Origin: AAA164-E04 sp014239995
GTDB lineage: Bacteria; Verrucomicrobiota; Verrucomicrobiia; Limisphaerales; AAA164-E04
Reading direction: 5' to 3'
Length of the DNA: 64,000 nt
Assembly: GCA_029247315.1 (NCBI GenBank)
Contig: JAQWLM010000161.1
Location: 1-64,000 of the forward strand
Below are positions 35,105 through 44,968 of the stretch, one piece after another. How positions within the stretch are numbered: the stretch's first letter is position 1; every line of letters begins with the position of its first letter. A program made the translations under genes and the position numbers. A model generated the notes under the pieces. That model was not told where the DNA came from, ran no database searches, and saw nothing but the letters and a program-made list of their open reading frames with translations.

Positions 35105-38100
35105 ATGCTTGGTCGAATTGATCCTAGAGCACTTCATGTGCGCGTTTCAGAGCGCCCATCTGCGTGGAAGGTGGAGCTTCTTCAGGGTGTCTCCTTTCTC
35201 TGCTGTCTTTTTCTGCTTGGACAGAATTTAACGTTACCTGCTCTGGCACAACCCTTTGTGATAAGCGAAATCATGGCTAACCCTCAGGGTGGCGGCTTTT
35301 TAGACGAGGACCGGGAGGCATCGGATTGGATCGAGATTTACAATCGTTCAGACACTCCTCAAAACCTGGGCGGATGGTCCCTTTCCGATTCTGAGAACAG
35401 TCCACGCAAGTGGAGCTTTCCGGAGAAACTGATCCAGCCTTATGAGTTTCTCACCGTATTTGCTTCAGGAAAAGACTATCGGGATGCCAGTCGTCCCTTG
35501 CACTCTAATTTCAAACTTTCGCAAGAGGGTGAATTCCTTGGATTATTCTCACCAGAAGGTATCTCAACAGGGCTGTTTAAAGATGGTTTTCCCCGGCAAT
35601 TCAGAGGGGTCTCCTACGCCGTCCGACATCAAGGTGAGATCCAGCATATTCGGGAACCCTCCTTCAAATTCAAGGTCCCGGAGAACGCGGACGTGGACCT
35701 GATATGGATGGATCGAAAATTCGACGACTCGGAATGGTCTCAGGGGAGTGGTGGAATCGGTTTTGACACCAATAGTGGCAAGCCCCTGTTGCCCTTCATC
35801 GATACGAATATTGCTTCTGCAATGAGATCCAAAAGCAGCTCTCTTTACATCCGCTATACATTTCATGTTCCCAGTGAAGGTGGGTTTCTTAGATTGCGTA
35901 TGCTTTATGATGATGGATTCCTAATGTACCTCAATGGCCAAAAGATTTTCAGAAAAAACACGTCCCCACGCGTCCGCTGGAACTCCCGGGCTTCGGTTGC
36001 GCGGGTTGATGGGGAGGAACGGTTACCGGAGTATCTTTCCTTATCGCGGGTAGATGGCATTGTCTCAGGAGAAAATGTGATTGCCATCCATGGTTTGAAT
36101 ACACGAAACACCGATCGGGATTTCCTTTTTCAAATGGAAATGCATCAATGGAGTGAACTGGGAGACACCGAATACCAGATGGGATATGCAGGGGAGCCAT
36201 CCCCGGAAGTGCCAAATGGAGCTATTTACCCGGAGGTTCTCGAGATGCCCTCGATCACACAAACAGGCAGGGTTTTCAGCGAATCCGTGCGCGTGGAGAT
36301 AAGCCATCCCGACCCCAGTGCGGTCATACACTATACCCTCGACGGCAGAATCCCGCTTGAAACATCCCAATCATACACCAACCCCATACTGCTGAAGTCC
36401 AGTGCCCAGGTCAACGCTCGTGCTTTCCACCCTTCCAAGGTGACCAGTGATGTTGCCACGGATGTCTTTTCAAAAGTTCATACCTCGACTTTGACCGTCA
36501 ACTCGAATCTTCCTGTGATCACACTTGATACTCAGGGAGGCAGAGTTTCCTCTTCAAGGCGCCAGAGAGCACTGATGCACCTTTTTGACCGTGGTGAAGA
36601 TGGCCGGTCCAGCCTTTCCAGTCAGCCGGTTTTTCAGGGGCTTGCCTCCATCAAGATCAGGGGATCCAGTACGGAAGGACGTCCCAAAAAGGCCTATTCC
36701 ATGGAAATTCAGGATATCCATGGGAGGGACCGGGATGTTTCACTTCTGGGAATGCCCGAGGATTCCGACTGGATTCTGTATGCTCCCTACAATTTTGATC
36801 GTGCACTGATCAGGAATGCATGGGTCTATGAGCTGACGAATCAAATGGGGAGATATGCGGTGCGTGCGCGGTTTTGTGAAGTTTACCTCAACACGCATCG
36901 AACTCGCCAGCTGGATCCAAGATCGTACCTGGGTGTCTATGTGCTGATGGAAAAAATCAAGCGCGGTAATAACCGCGTTGCCGTGGATCGACTTCTTCTC
37001 AGGGATACCAAGGAACCTCAGGTAACTGGTGGCTACATGCTTAAAATCGACCGACTGGATCCCGGGGATGGTGGCTTCACTGGAGCGAGCCAGCAACTCG
37101 CCTTTGTGGAACCCAAGGAACAGGAAATCCAGGCATCGCAGAAGAAATATTTGACAAATTTTCTCAGCGCAATGCATCGCACGCTGCGTGACAGGGATTA
37201 TCAGGCTGCCGTGCCTGCCTATGATGCATATATTGATGAGGCGGCCTGGATTGATTTTCATATCATCAATGAATTCACAAAAAATCCCGATGGCTTTCGT
37301 CTTTCCACCTATATGTATCTGCCGAGGAATGGGCGGTTGACATTCGGGCCGGTTTGGGATTTTGACCGCACCATGGGACCTGATGATGACGGCCGAGCGG
37401 CGAACCCGGTTGGATGGTCCGAGGTGCGGCGCTATGGCTGGTGGGGGAATCTTCTGCGTAACCCGAATTTCGAACAGCGATACATCGACCGATGGCTGGA
37501 GTTGAGGAAAGGGGTCATGTCGGTTGCGAATATGCATGGGGTGATTGAACGCATGGCATCTGAACTTTCGGAATCCTCGGTTCGTAATTATCAAAAATGG
37601 CCTATCCTGAGGGGAAACCAGACTTGGTCCAGTGAAATTAGGCAATTGAAAAACTGGGTCAAGAAAAGGGCGGAGTGGATGGACCGACAGTATTTGGAGC
37701 CACCACGCTTCAAGACGCCTGTGGGTGCGATTCCAGCAGATGGCCTTGTCAGGGTTGAAATGTCCGATATGCCTCTTTACTACACGCTTGACGGTTCCGA
37801 TCCTCGATTGCCTGGTGGAGCGCTTTCGCCTTCGGCTTTTTCTCTCGCACCATCAAATCCTCATATTGCGATTGATGATTCCACCAAGATTTTCATGCGC
37901 AACCATAGTGGTGATCGGCGTGATAAATGGAGTGGTGCGGTGAAGGGCCTTTTTCTATCTCAGGAAAAGCCATTGCTCATTTTTTCTGAGATCATGTATC
38001 ATCCCGCAGATCCTCCTGCACCGAGTGGCTTCAGTGAAGCTGAACTCGAGTTTATCGAACTTTGGAATCACGGTGACAAACCCATTTTTATGGAGGGTAT

Positions 38101-38674
38101 GACTGTTACAGGTGCTGTACAATACACCTTTCCATCCCACGTGCTCCAGCCCGGGGTTGCCCTGGTTTTGGCCGCCCATCCCGAAGCCCTGTCAGCCCAT
38201 GTCGCAGGCTTGGGGCTGCCGGTTTTCGGCCCCTATGTCGGTCGGCTCGGAAACGGTGGGGAGACTGTTGTGCTTTCCAGCCCTGACGGACGTCTGCTGG
38301 ATGAGGTTCAGTTCGACGACCAGGACGGTTGGCCAGAGAAGGCTGACGGGGAGGGTGCATCACTCCAGCGGATTCGCACGGATGTATCCAACCTACATGC
38401 CTGGAGGGATAGTGCCCAAATAGGAGGAGACCCTGGACGCATGGTATTGCCATCACCCATTCGTCCAACCATTCAAACCCTTGCAGGTGGCATCATGCGC
38501 CTCGAGTTTGAGGCCGCCCCAGGTGTGCGCCACCTGCTGCTGAGTGCAACAAGCCTCAATGATTCCGATTGGAAGACGGTCCAGGAGTGGCCTCCTGTGG
38601 ATGAACTATCCTTGCATCATATGGACTTCCGCCCGACCGGGCATCACCTCTTTTTCAGGATCATAGCCCAGTAA
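35105..38674 (+). CDS. Large secreted CotH-family protein with lamin-tail domains
   Basis: About 1189 aa from the ATG at 35105 (an upstream TTG at 35051 is less likely). Signal-like hydrophobic segment LLQGVSFLCCLFLLGQNL ends at ALAQ. Domains in order: a lamin-tail domain (FVISEIMANPQGG...DWIEIYN), a galactose-binding-like sandwich (FDDSEWSQGSGGIGFD), a chitobiase C-terminal-like module (VIHYTLDGRIP), the CotH kinase-like domain (IKIRGSSTEGRPKKAYSME, DSDWILYAPYNFDRALIRN, WDFDRTMGPDDDG), another LYYTLDGSDPR module and a second lamin-tail domain (FSEIMYHPADPP). CotH proteins can phosphorylate secreted proteins; whether this one is active is not known. The last 60 residues form a small terminal beta-rich domain. 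Confidence 0.85.
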   Translation: MLGRIDPRALHVRVSERPSAWKVELLQGVSFLCCLFLLGQNLTLPALAQPFVISEIMANPQGGGFLDEDREASDWIEIYNRSDTPQNLGGWSLSDSENSPRKWSFPEKLIQPYEFLTVFASGKDYRDASRPLHSNFKLSQEGEFLGLFSPEGISTGLFKDGFPRQFRGVSYAVRHQGEIQHIREPSFKFKVPENADVDLIWMDRKFDDSEWSQGSGGIGFDTNSGKPLLPFIDTNIASAMRSKSSSLYIRYTFHVPSEGGFLRLRMLYDDGFLMYLNGQKIFRKNTSPRVRWNSRASVARVDGEERLPEYLSLSRVDGIVSGENVIAIHGLNTRNTDRDFLFQMEMHQWSELGDTEYQMGYAGEPSPEVPNGAIYPEVLEMPSITQTGRVFSESVRVEISHPDPSAVIHYTLDGRIPLETSQSYTNPILLKSSAQVNARAFHPSKVTSDVATDVFSKVHTSTLTVNSNLPVITLDTQGGRVSSSRRQRALMHLFDRGEDGRSSLSSQPVFQGLASIKIRGSSTEGRPKKAYSMEIQDIHGRDRDVSLLGMPEDSDWILYAPYNFDRALIRNAWVYELTNQMGRYAVRARFCEVYLNTHRTRQLDPRSYLGVYVLMEKIKRGNNRVAVDRLLLRDTKEPQVTGGYMLKIDRLDPGDGGFTGASQQLAFVEPKEQEIQASQKKYLTNFLSAMHRTLRDRDYQAAVPAYDAYIDEAAWIDFHIINEFTKNPDGFRLSTYMYLPRNGRLTFGPVWDFDRTMGPDDDGRAANPVGWSEVRRYGWWGNLLRNPNFEQRYIDRWLELRKGVMSVANMHGVIERMASELSESSVRNYQKWPILRGNQTWSSEIRQLKNWVKKRAEWMDRQYLEPPRFKTPVGAIPADGLVRVEMSDMPLYYTLDGSDPRLPGGALSPSAFSLAPSNPHIAIDDSTKIFMRNHSGDRRDKWSGAVKGLFLSQEKPLLIFSEIMYHPADPPAPSGFSEAELEFIELWNHGDKPIFMEGMTVTGAVQYTFPSHVLQPGVALVLAAHPEALSAHVAGLGLPVFGPYVGRLGNGGETVVLSSPDGRLLDEVQFDDQDGWPEKADGEGASLQRIRTDVSNLHAWRDSAQIGGDPGRMVLPSPIRPTIQTLAGGIMRLEFEAAPGVRHLLLSATSLNDSDWKTVQEWPPVDELSLHHMDFRPTGHHLFFRIIAQ

Positions 38675-38730
38675 CTGGAATGGGCAGGTACATGCTCAGT
38701 CCTCTTTTAAGGGGCCTGTTGATGAGCCTG

Positions 38731-39546
38731 TCAGACAATCATGCCTGCTGCGACTGTTGCATTGGTTGAATCATCCACAAGGATGAAACTGCCTGTCTGA
38801 CGGTTGCGCCTGTAACGATCGTGGATCAGTGGAGCCGATGTCCGGATCGAGATCCTTGCAATATCATTCAGGCCGACTTCAACATCACCCTCAACTTTGT
38901 GCAAGGTGTTGACATTCACTTTATATTTCGTCTCCTTGATGATGCACTTGGCATCCCGCGTCGTATGGCGAATGCTGTATTTGCGGCCCAATTGGAGCTT
39001 TGCGCTTTCAGAGAACCAGCAGATCATCGCTTCTATGTCCTGTTCCACTTTCGGAGGGTTGTTCTGCTTGACGATCATGTCCCCTCGACTGACATCGATT
39101 TCATCCTCTAAAGTCAGGCTGACGGACATAGGTGCGAAGGCCTCGTCTATTTCACCCTCGAAAGTGTGGATGTGTTTGATTCGCGAGCGGAAACCGGAAG
39201 GTTGAACCGTGACCTCGTCTCCTTTCTTAAATACGCCGCCGGCAACACGTCCTCCAAAACCACGAAAATCATGATGCTCGCTGCTTTGTGGACGGATGAC
39301 CCATTGAACGGGAAACCGAGCATCGATGTGATTGAATTCGTTGCCGATGAATACATGTTCCAGCATATAGAGCAGGGTTCCGCCCTTATACCAGGGCATC
39401 GCGCTGGATTGCTCAACGACGTTGTCACCATGCAAGGCACTGATGGGAATGAAGTCGATGTGTGGAATATCCAGACGGGATGAAAAGGCTTCATAATCGC
39501 TGACGATCTGGTTGAAGACCTCTTCCTTATAGTCGACCAAATCCAT
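38731..39546 (-). pseudogene. cysN: cysN 3' part: sulfate adenylyltransferase subunit 1, C-terminal segment
   Basis: 271 aa, starting with ATG directly behind a TAA (TAAATG) in the same frame as the upstream part. It begins inside the GTPase domain at MDLVDY, the end of the NKxD motif, and contains the rest of that domain plus the two beta-barrel domains (for example RGFGGRVAGGVFKKGDEV and FILVDDSTNATVAAGMIV at the end). With the 5' part, one replaced codon would restore a CysN of about 423 aa, the normal length. The segment may be translated by re-initiation at the ATG; otherwise the gene is dead. Confidence 0.85.
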
Positions 39547-40002
39547 TTAGTTGACCGCCAGGATCACATGCTGGATCTGCAGGAGCGATGCAATAAAGGA
39601 GTGCCGACATGTCTGTTCGATGACGCCTTTTCGTGCATCCACCAGGATGATTGCCAGGCTTGCCGTGGAGGCACCGGTGACCATGTTTCGGGTGTACTGG
39701 ATGTGCCCGGGTGTATCGGAAATAATGAATTTTCGCTTGGGTGTAGCAAAATAGCGGTAGGCGACATCAATGGTGATCCCCTGTTCTCGCTCTGCTTTGA
39801 GCCCATCGGTCAGCAAGGCCAGATTGACGATGGCATCCCCGCGCTTTTTGCTCGATTCCTCGACGGCATGCAATTGATCTTCGAAGATGGACTTGCTGTC
39901 ATAAAGCAGTCTTCCAATCAGGGTGCTTTTGCCGTCATCTACGCTTCCCGCCGTTGTGAAGCGCAGAAGATCCATATCCAGGTAACCTTTTCCAGTAGTC
40001 AT
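39547..40002 (-). pseudogene. cysN: cysN 5' part: sulfate adenylyltransferase subunit 1, N-terminal segment with premature TAA
   Basis: 151 aa from the ATG at 40002 (TTG at 40014 possible). It has the P-loop TAGSVDDGKSTLIGRLLYDS, the switch EREQGITIDVAYRYF and DTPGHIQYTRNM, then ends at HVILAVN. The next codon is TAA where the invariant lysine of NKMD should be (AAA to TAA needs one change). CysN is the GTPase that drives ATP sulfurylase CysD. The rest of the coding frame is undamaged, so the lesion is recent, a sequencing error, or a functional split. It lies between cysD and the 3' part. Confidence 0.88.
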
Positions 40003-40044
40003 GTCAGTGGTCAAAAAATGATTCGTTTTTAAGAAGGCAGTGGC

Positions 40045-40950
40045 CTAGAAGTATCCGTCTTTCTTGCGATCCTCCATGGCGGTCTCGGATCTCTTGTCAT
40101 CCGCGCGTCCTCCACGTTCTGTGACACGTGCTGCTGCGACTTCCTCAATAATGTCATCCACATTCTTGGCAGGGGAGGCTACCACTCCGGTACACGTCAT
40201 GTCTCCGACGGTGCGACAGCGCACCACCATGTTTTCAGCGACTTCGTCGCTTCCCAGGGTCAGGTAATCCGAATGGGCGAGATAGATGCCATTGCGTTGT
40301 ATGACCTTCCGCTCATGGCTGAAGTAAATGGAAGGTAGTGCAAGCTCCTCAAGTTTGATATATTGCCAAACATCCATCTCGGTCCAATTGCTCAGCGGAA
40401 AGACCCTGAAATGCTCGCCGATGTGCATTTTCCCATTGAACAAATTCCACAATTCAGGTCGCTGATTTTTGGGATCCCACTGGCCAAATTCATTGCGATG
40501 AGAAAAGAAACGTTCCTTGGCGCGGGCCTTCTCCTCATCCCTCCTTGCCCCACCGATGGCCGCGGTGAACTGCAGCTCTTCCAAGGCATCCAGCAAGGTG
40601 ACGATTTGCAGGGAATTACGACTCGCATTAGGGCCTTTTTCCTCGCTGGCGCGTCCCTTGTCGATCGATTCCTGAACGGTGCGAACGATGAGTTTGGCTC
40701 CAACCTCCTCGACCATTTGATCCCGGAACTTCAATGTCTCGGGGAAGTTGTGGCCAGTGTCGACATGCATGAGAGGGAAAGGCAACTTGGCCGGGTGAAA
40801 AGCCTTTTGTGCCAGACGCACCATGACAATGGAATCCTTTCCACCGGAAAATAAAAGGACCGGTTTTTCAAACTGAGCGGCCACCTCACGCATGATGAAA
40901 ATGGATTCAGCCTCCAATGATTTTAGATGTGTGAGTCTATAATTGCTCAT
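40045..40950 (-). CDS. cysD: Sulfate adenylyltransferase subunit 2
   Basis: 301 aa, the catalytic ATP sulfurylase subunit that makes APS from sulfate and ATP. The N-type PP-loop motif LLFSGGKDSIVMVRLAQKAF, the substrate segment MHVDTGHNFPETL and the GARRDEEKARAKERFFSHR loop (partly quoted) are all present, as is the C-terminal ERGGRADDKRSETAMEDRKK. It needs CysN for full activity; CysN is broken here. Upstream of cysN, downstream of cysC. Confidence 0.96.
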   Translation of the reverse strand: MSNYRLTHLKSLEAESIFIMREVAAQFEKPVLLFSGGKDSIVMVRLAQKAFHPAKLPFPLMHVDTGHNFPETLKFRDQMVEEVGAKLIVRTVQESIDKGRASEEKGPNASRNSLQIVTLLDALEELQFTAAIGGARRDEEKARAKERFFSHRNEFGQWDPKNQRPELWNLFNGKMHIGEHFRVFPLSNWTEMDVWQYIKLEELALPSIYFSHERKVIQRNGIYLAHSDYLTLGSDEVAENMVVRCRTVGDMTCTGVVASPAKNVDDIIEEVAAARVTERGGRADDKRSETAMEDRKKDGYF

Positions 40951-41011
40951 TGAGAATCGGGGTATGGTTGATGGTGGTCATGTTTCAAAAGAATTTTTGT
41001 GACGTGGCTTT

Positions 41012-41623
41012 TCATTTGATTTCTTGGGAGACAAAGGTAAGCAACTGCTCAAGGCATTGTGTTTCGTTTTTTTGGTCTGTGTCCAAAACCAAGTCCGCAG
41101 GAAATTTTTTGTCAGGAGGTTCGAAAGCAGAGTCCCTTCCGGTGAAATCCTTGATCACACCCGCATTGGCTTTTGCATACAGCCCCTTGACATCCCGTTT
41201 CTCGCAGGTGGCAAAACTGCAGGTCACAAAGATTTCACTGAAATCCTCACCGCGAATGATCTCTCTGGCCATTGTCCTGAGGGCACGCTTTGGTGTGATG
41301 AAGGAGGTGATGGTGATGATACCGGCCTGTGCAAATAACCTGGCTACTTCGGCAATACGCCTGATGTTTTCCAACCGATCCTCGTCGGAAAAACCCAGAT
41401 TATTGTTCAGTCCAGTTCGGATATTGTCGCCGTCCAGCAACTGGGTCATGATGCCTGAGGCGTGCAGTTTTTTCTCCAAGGCCACTGCCAGTGTGCTTTT
41501 ACCAGCTCCAGAAAGGCCATAGAGCCACAAGACGCGGCCTCTCTGGTGCAGCAGCTTTTCCTTGCTCGCCCGGTCGAGTGCGCGGTCGAAGATCGGGTGA
41601 ATATGTTCGGATTGAGGGGACAT
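41012..41623 (-). CDS. cysC: Adenylylsulfate (APS) kinase
   Basis: About 203 aa from the ATG at 41623 (a TTG at 41659 would overlap the cysH stop). The P-loop GLSGAGKSTLAVALEKKL and DGDNIRTGLNNNLGFSDEDR are typical of CysC, which phosphorylates APS to PAPS. The later FEPPDKKFPADLVLDTD is also conserved. PAPS is the substrate for the type of CysH found next to it. Confidence 0.95.
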   Translation of the reverse strand: MSPQSEHIHPIFDRALDRASKEKLLHQRGRVLWLYGLSGAGKSTLAVALEKKLHASGIMTQLLDGDNIRTGLNNNLGFSDEDRLENIRRIAEVARLFAQAGIITITSFITPKRALRTMAREIIRGEDFSEIFVTCSFATCEKRDVKGLYAKANAGVIKDFTGRDSAFEPPDKKFPADLVLDTDQKNETQCLEQLLTFVSQEIK

Positions 41624-41655
41624 CGTTTTGTTGAAACTTGTGAATTGGATGTGCT

Positions 41656-42426
41656 TCAAATGCTGAAGTCACTCGTTGCGGACTCGTGCAGGCCACATTC
41701 CCTCTTCAATCCAAAGAAACGTGCATCCTCTTCCCTCATGCCCTCCTCAACACGTTGTGTGGTGTGTGTATCACCAATGCTCAGGTATCCCTGATGCCAA
41801 AGGGGGTGGTAGGGTAGGTCGTGTCGCTTGAGATACTCGAAGACATCCTTGCTGTTCCAGTCCACGATAGGGTGGATCTTGAGGTAAACATCATCGACTG
41901 CGAGCACGCTCAACGCCTTGCGAGTGCGGCTTTGTTGTCTCCTGAGACCTGCCAACCAGGCTTTTGGAGCCAGTTCGTGCAAGGCTCTTCGCATGGGCTC
42001 CACCTTGTTCATTCCGTTATATACATCGATGCCACTTACGCCCTTTGTCCAAAGTTGCCCATGTCGTGCCTCCTGCCACGCCGCACTGATGGTCGGGTTG
42101 TAGACTTTCAGGTTCAAGTTCAGGCGTTTGGTCAGTTCGTCAATAAAACGGTAGGTTTCAGGGAACAGGTATCCTGTGTCCACGAGGATGACAGGAATGT
42201 CTGGATATCGAGTGGAGGCCATGTGCAGGCAAACTGCCGCCTGCGCACCGAAGCTGGAAGAGAGGACCAAGTCTCCCATGAAGTGCTCCACGGCCCATGC
42301 GACACGCTCTTCAGCGGGCAGGTCCTCCAGCTTGGCATTTTCTGCTGGAAGGGACAATCCATGCAATACCGAGGGTTTCGGTGGTGCCGAATGTTTGGAT
42401 GGGGTGCCTTGTGTCTGTGGGGGCAT
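41656..42426 (-). CDS. cysH: PAPS reductase
   Basis: 256 aa, thiol-dependent reductase giving sulfite. The PP-loop-like LSSSFGAQAAVCLHM, LVDTGYLFPETYRF and the C-terminal redox cysteine in ECGLHES are present. The two CC motifs that bind a [4Fe-4S] cluster in APS reductases are absent, which indicates the PAPS-specific form and fits with the cysC neighbour. Start ATG at 42426. Confidence 0.92.
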   Translation of the reverse strand: MPPQTQGTPSKHSAPPKPSVLHGLSLPAENAKLEDLPAEERVAWAVEHFMGDLVLSSSFGAQAAVCLHMASTRYPDIPVILVDTGYLFPETYRFIDELTKRLNLNLKVYNPTISAAWQEARHGQLWTKGVSGIDVYNGMNKVEPMRRALHELAPKAWLAGLRRQQSRTRKALSVLAVDDVYLKIHPIVDWNSKDVFEYLKRHDLPYHPLWHQGYLSIGDTHTTQRVEEGMREEDARFFGLKRECGLHESATSDFSI

Positions 42427-42471
42427 GAAAAACCTCTATGGATGCGCCTTGATGAATCAATCAGGCGTGTG

Positions 42472-44154
42472 TCATGAGTTTTCTGGTTTTTCGATCTCTG
42501 GCCAAAGTGATCGCGCACTCCAGTCTCCAAAGCGTTCATCAGCTTGTCTTTCAAGGGTGAACCTTTTCAATAGTGGCCCCAGAACAGTCTCCATTTCAGC
42601 ATCCTTCACGCTTTGTTGGTAAAGTTTGTTGAGTCTCGTGCCCGCCTCATTTCCACCCACGTAAACATTGTATTTGCCGGGTGCCCGTCCCACAAATGCC
42701 AGTTCTGCCATGTAGGGACGCGCGCAACCGTTGGGGCACCCCGTCATACGTATGATGATTTCCTCCTGTGGGATGGCAGAAGATTCAAGTAGACCCTCGA
42801 TACGGTCAATCAGGCCCGGCAGGTATCGTTCTGATTCCGCCAATGCCAGCCCACATGTAGGAAGGGCTGGACACGCCATGGTAGCACTTCGAACGGGTGA
42901 TTTTGCATGGGTCGTCGCCACACCATGTTCCTCCAGGATCTGGTTGATATCATCCACTGCCTCCGAGGGGATGTTTACCATGAGAATATTTTGCGAAGGG
43001 GTCAGCCTTACTTCGGGGCCATGGGTGTCCACCACTTTGCGTATGGCTGTTTTCAGCTGTATTTTTTCGGTATCCTTGATGCGGCCGGTTTCCACAAACA
43101 AGCCCAGGAACTGTCTGCCGTCTGCCTGGGAGTGCCAACCGAAGCGATCACCTTGTCGTGTAAACTCAAAGGGCCTTGCTTCTCCAAGCTTGAAGCCGAT
43201 TCTGGATGCGAGTTCCCCGCGAAACCACTCGACACCCTTTTCTTCCATGACGTATTTTAACCTGGCATGTTTTCGATCCGTGCGATCGCCAAAGTCACGG
43301 TGGATTGTCAGCACTCCCTTGGCTACTTTTTCCACTTCCTCACGAGCTAAGTAGCCAATGACATCCGCCTTACGCGGAAAGGTATTTGGATTGTTGTGAC
43401 TCATGCCAAGGCCGCCCCCAACAGTCAGGTTGTAACCCGTCAGCTTCGTGCCATCCGCAATCGCGATAAAGCCCAGACATTGAGTGAACAGGTCCACGTC
43501 ATTGAGCGGGGGAACTGCAAACGCTGTTTTGAATTTTCGAGGCAGGTAAGTCTTGCCATAGAGGGGATCATCATGATCTGCATGGTCTGCAAGGTCCAGC
43601 TGGACACCTTCCACCCAAATGGAGTGATAGGAGGGAGTGGTGGGCAGGAGGGCATCGGAAAGTAACTTTGAATCACTGTGCACCTGCGCCATCCAGGATT
43701 CGGTGATTGGACAGGCCGGGGCCATCACGTTGCGACTGACGTCGCCACATGCTGCCAAGGTGGTCATCAGTGCCTCATTGATGGATCGCATCAGTGGGCC
43801 CAATCCGGTTTTTACCACACCATGGAACTGGATGCTCTGGCGCGAAGTCAGTCGCAATGTGTTATTTGCATACTTGGAGGCCAGGTCGTCATAGACCTTG
43901 TATTGATCCGCAGTCAGGATACCGCTCGGAATCCGTCCCCGGATCATGAACATATACTGCTTGCCGGTTCTGCGTTTATCACGGTCATCCTGCTGATAGA
44001 TACCATGAAACTTGAGAAATTGACCGTCGTCATTCGAAAAGCGATCTGCATCGGGATCCACAAGGGTAGCCGCCAGTTGCCCAGCCAGCAGGGGATCGTT
44101 CTGTTTCAGAACCTCATTATGGGAGATTTTTTTCTCGGGCACTGGTTTAATCAT
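42472..44154 (-). CDS. cysI: Assimilatory sulfite reductase hemoprotein subunit
   Basis: 560 aa, the siroheme/[4Fe-4S] subunit that reduces sulfite to sulfide. Cluster ligands are MACPALPTC and GCPNGCARPYMAE near residues 430-480. The substrate-binding arginine segments LRLTSRQSIQFHG and LTPSQNILMVNIP are present. No flavoprotein subunit (cysJ) occurs in the window, so the electron donor is unknown. It is the first gene of the minus-strand cys cluster. Confidence 0.94.
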   Translation of the reverse strand: MIKPVPEKKISHNEVLKQNDPLLAGQLAATLVDPDADRFSNDDGQFLKFHGIYQQDDRDKRRTGKQYMFMIRGRIPSGILTADQYKVYDDLASKYANNTLRLTSRQSIQFHGVVKTGLGPLMRSINEALMTTLAACGDVSRNVMAPACPITESWMAQVHSDSKLLSDALLPTTPSYHSIWVEGVQLDLADHADHDDPLYGKTYLPRKFKTAFAVPPLNDVDLFTQCLGFIAIADGTKLTGYNLTVGGGLGMSHNNPNTFPRKADVIGYLAREEVEKVAKGVLTIHRDFGDRTDRKHARLKYVMEEKGVEWFRGELASRIGFKLGEARPFEFTRQGDRFGWHSQADGRQFLGLFVETGRIKDTEKIQLKTAIRKVVDTHGPEVRLTPSQNILMVNIPSEAVDDINQILEEHGVATTHAKSPVRSATMACPALPTCGLALAESERYLPGLIDRIEGLLESSAIPQEEIIIRMTGCPNGCARPYMAELAFVGRAPGKYNVYVGGNEAGTRLNKLYQQSVKDAEMETVLGPLLKRFTLERQADERFGDWSARSLWPEIEKPENS

Positions 44155-44347
44155 AAGTAAATTACCTCTTTTAATTAGGATTATTTTTTCTTCTTGTCAA
44201 CCTCAAGCGTCGAGTTTTTTTCAAAAAGAGAGCTTGCCATTCCAAGTTGGCATGCCTAATTTCTTCGTTCCTCTTTTGCAGAGGTAAAAGTAGATAAAAT
44301 CCGCCCATCTTAGCGAGGCGAAAATCGTTTGAGTCGTTTTTTTAGAT

Positions 44348-44617
44348 ATGGTCAAGATCCGTTTAAAGCGCATGGGCGCTAGAAATCATCCCGTTTACCG
44401 AGTGGTGGCCGCTGATCGTCGCAGCCCCAGGGACGGAAAATGTATTGAGGAATTGGGAACCTATCATCCCTCGCGTTCCGGGCAGAAATTTGATCTGAAG
44501 ATGGATCGTGTCGATTACTGGCTTTCCTGTGGCGCTCAGCCTTCGGAAACGGTGGCCAGCTTTATTCACAAGATACGTAAGGCGGCTGCGGAGGTCGAGG
44601 AAACCCCATCGGCCTAG
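44348..44617 (+). CDS. rpsP: 30S ribosomal protein S16
   Basis: 89 aa. MVKIRLKRMGARNHPVYRVVAAD and DGKCIEELGTYHP are the standard S16 pattern (first quoted in part by family). It opens the rpsP-khpA-trmD-rplS series. The segment upstream (44155-44347) separates it from the divergent cys genes. Confidence 0.98.
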   Translation: MVKIRLKRMGARNHPVYRVVAADRRSPRDGKCIEELGTYHPSRSGQKFDLKMDRVDYWLSCGAQPSETVASFIHKIRKAAAEVEETPSA

Positions 44618-44650
44618 CATTTATTTCTTTCAACACACCGCTCGATTTTT

Positions 44651-44890
44651 ATGCTCAAATATGTTGAATTTGTGCTCAAGGGACTCGTTGAGAATCCCGA
44701 GTCGATGCACATAGACACCGAAGAGAAGGATGGTCTGACTGTTTATAAAGTCCGCCTTCATCCCGAGGATATGGGGAAGGTCATCGGCAAACAGGGGAAC
44801 ACCATCAACGCTATTCGCGGTCTGATGCAAGCTGGCAGTGCAAAGACCGAATCGCGTTGTGTCCTTGAGGTTTCTGAACAGGAAACTTGA
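44651..44890 (+). CDS. khpA: KH-domain RNA-binding protein KhpA
   Basis: 79 aa, essentially a single type-II KH domain: LHPEDMGKVIGKQGNTINAI contains the GxxG RNA-binding loop. KhpA-type proteins bind RNA, often with KhpB/Jag. It occupies the position between rpsP and trmD where rimM is found in many bacteria; rimM itself is not in this cluster. Confidence 0.92.
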   Translation: MLKYVEFVLKGLVENPESMHIDTEEKDGLTVYKVRLHPEDMGKVIGKQGNTINAIRGLMQAGSAKTESRCVLEVSEQET

Positions 44891-44968
44891 ATTGCAGTTG
44901 TAGGGAGGGGCTTTGATGTCACTTCCCTGAAGCGTGGAATGGCTTCCAGATCGGTAGCCACTGTTTTT

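Noticed and set aside
36740..37645. 301-aa minus-strand open frame opposite the CotH gene
   Set aside because: It is the antisense shadow of a long, clearly coding frame and has no own features.
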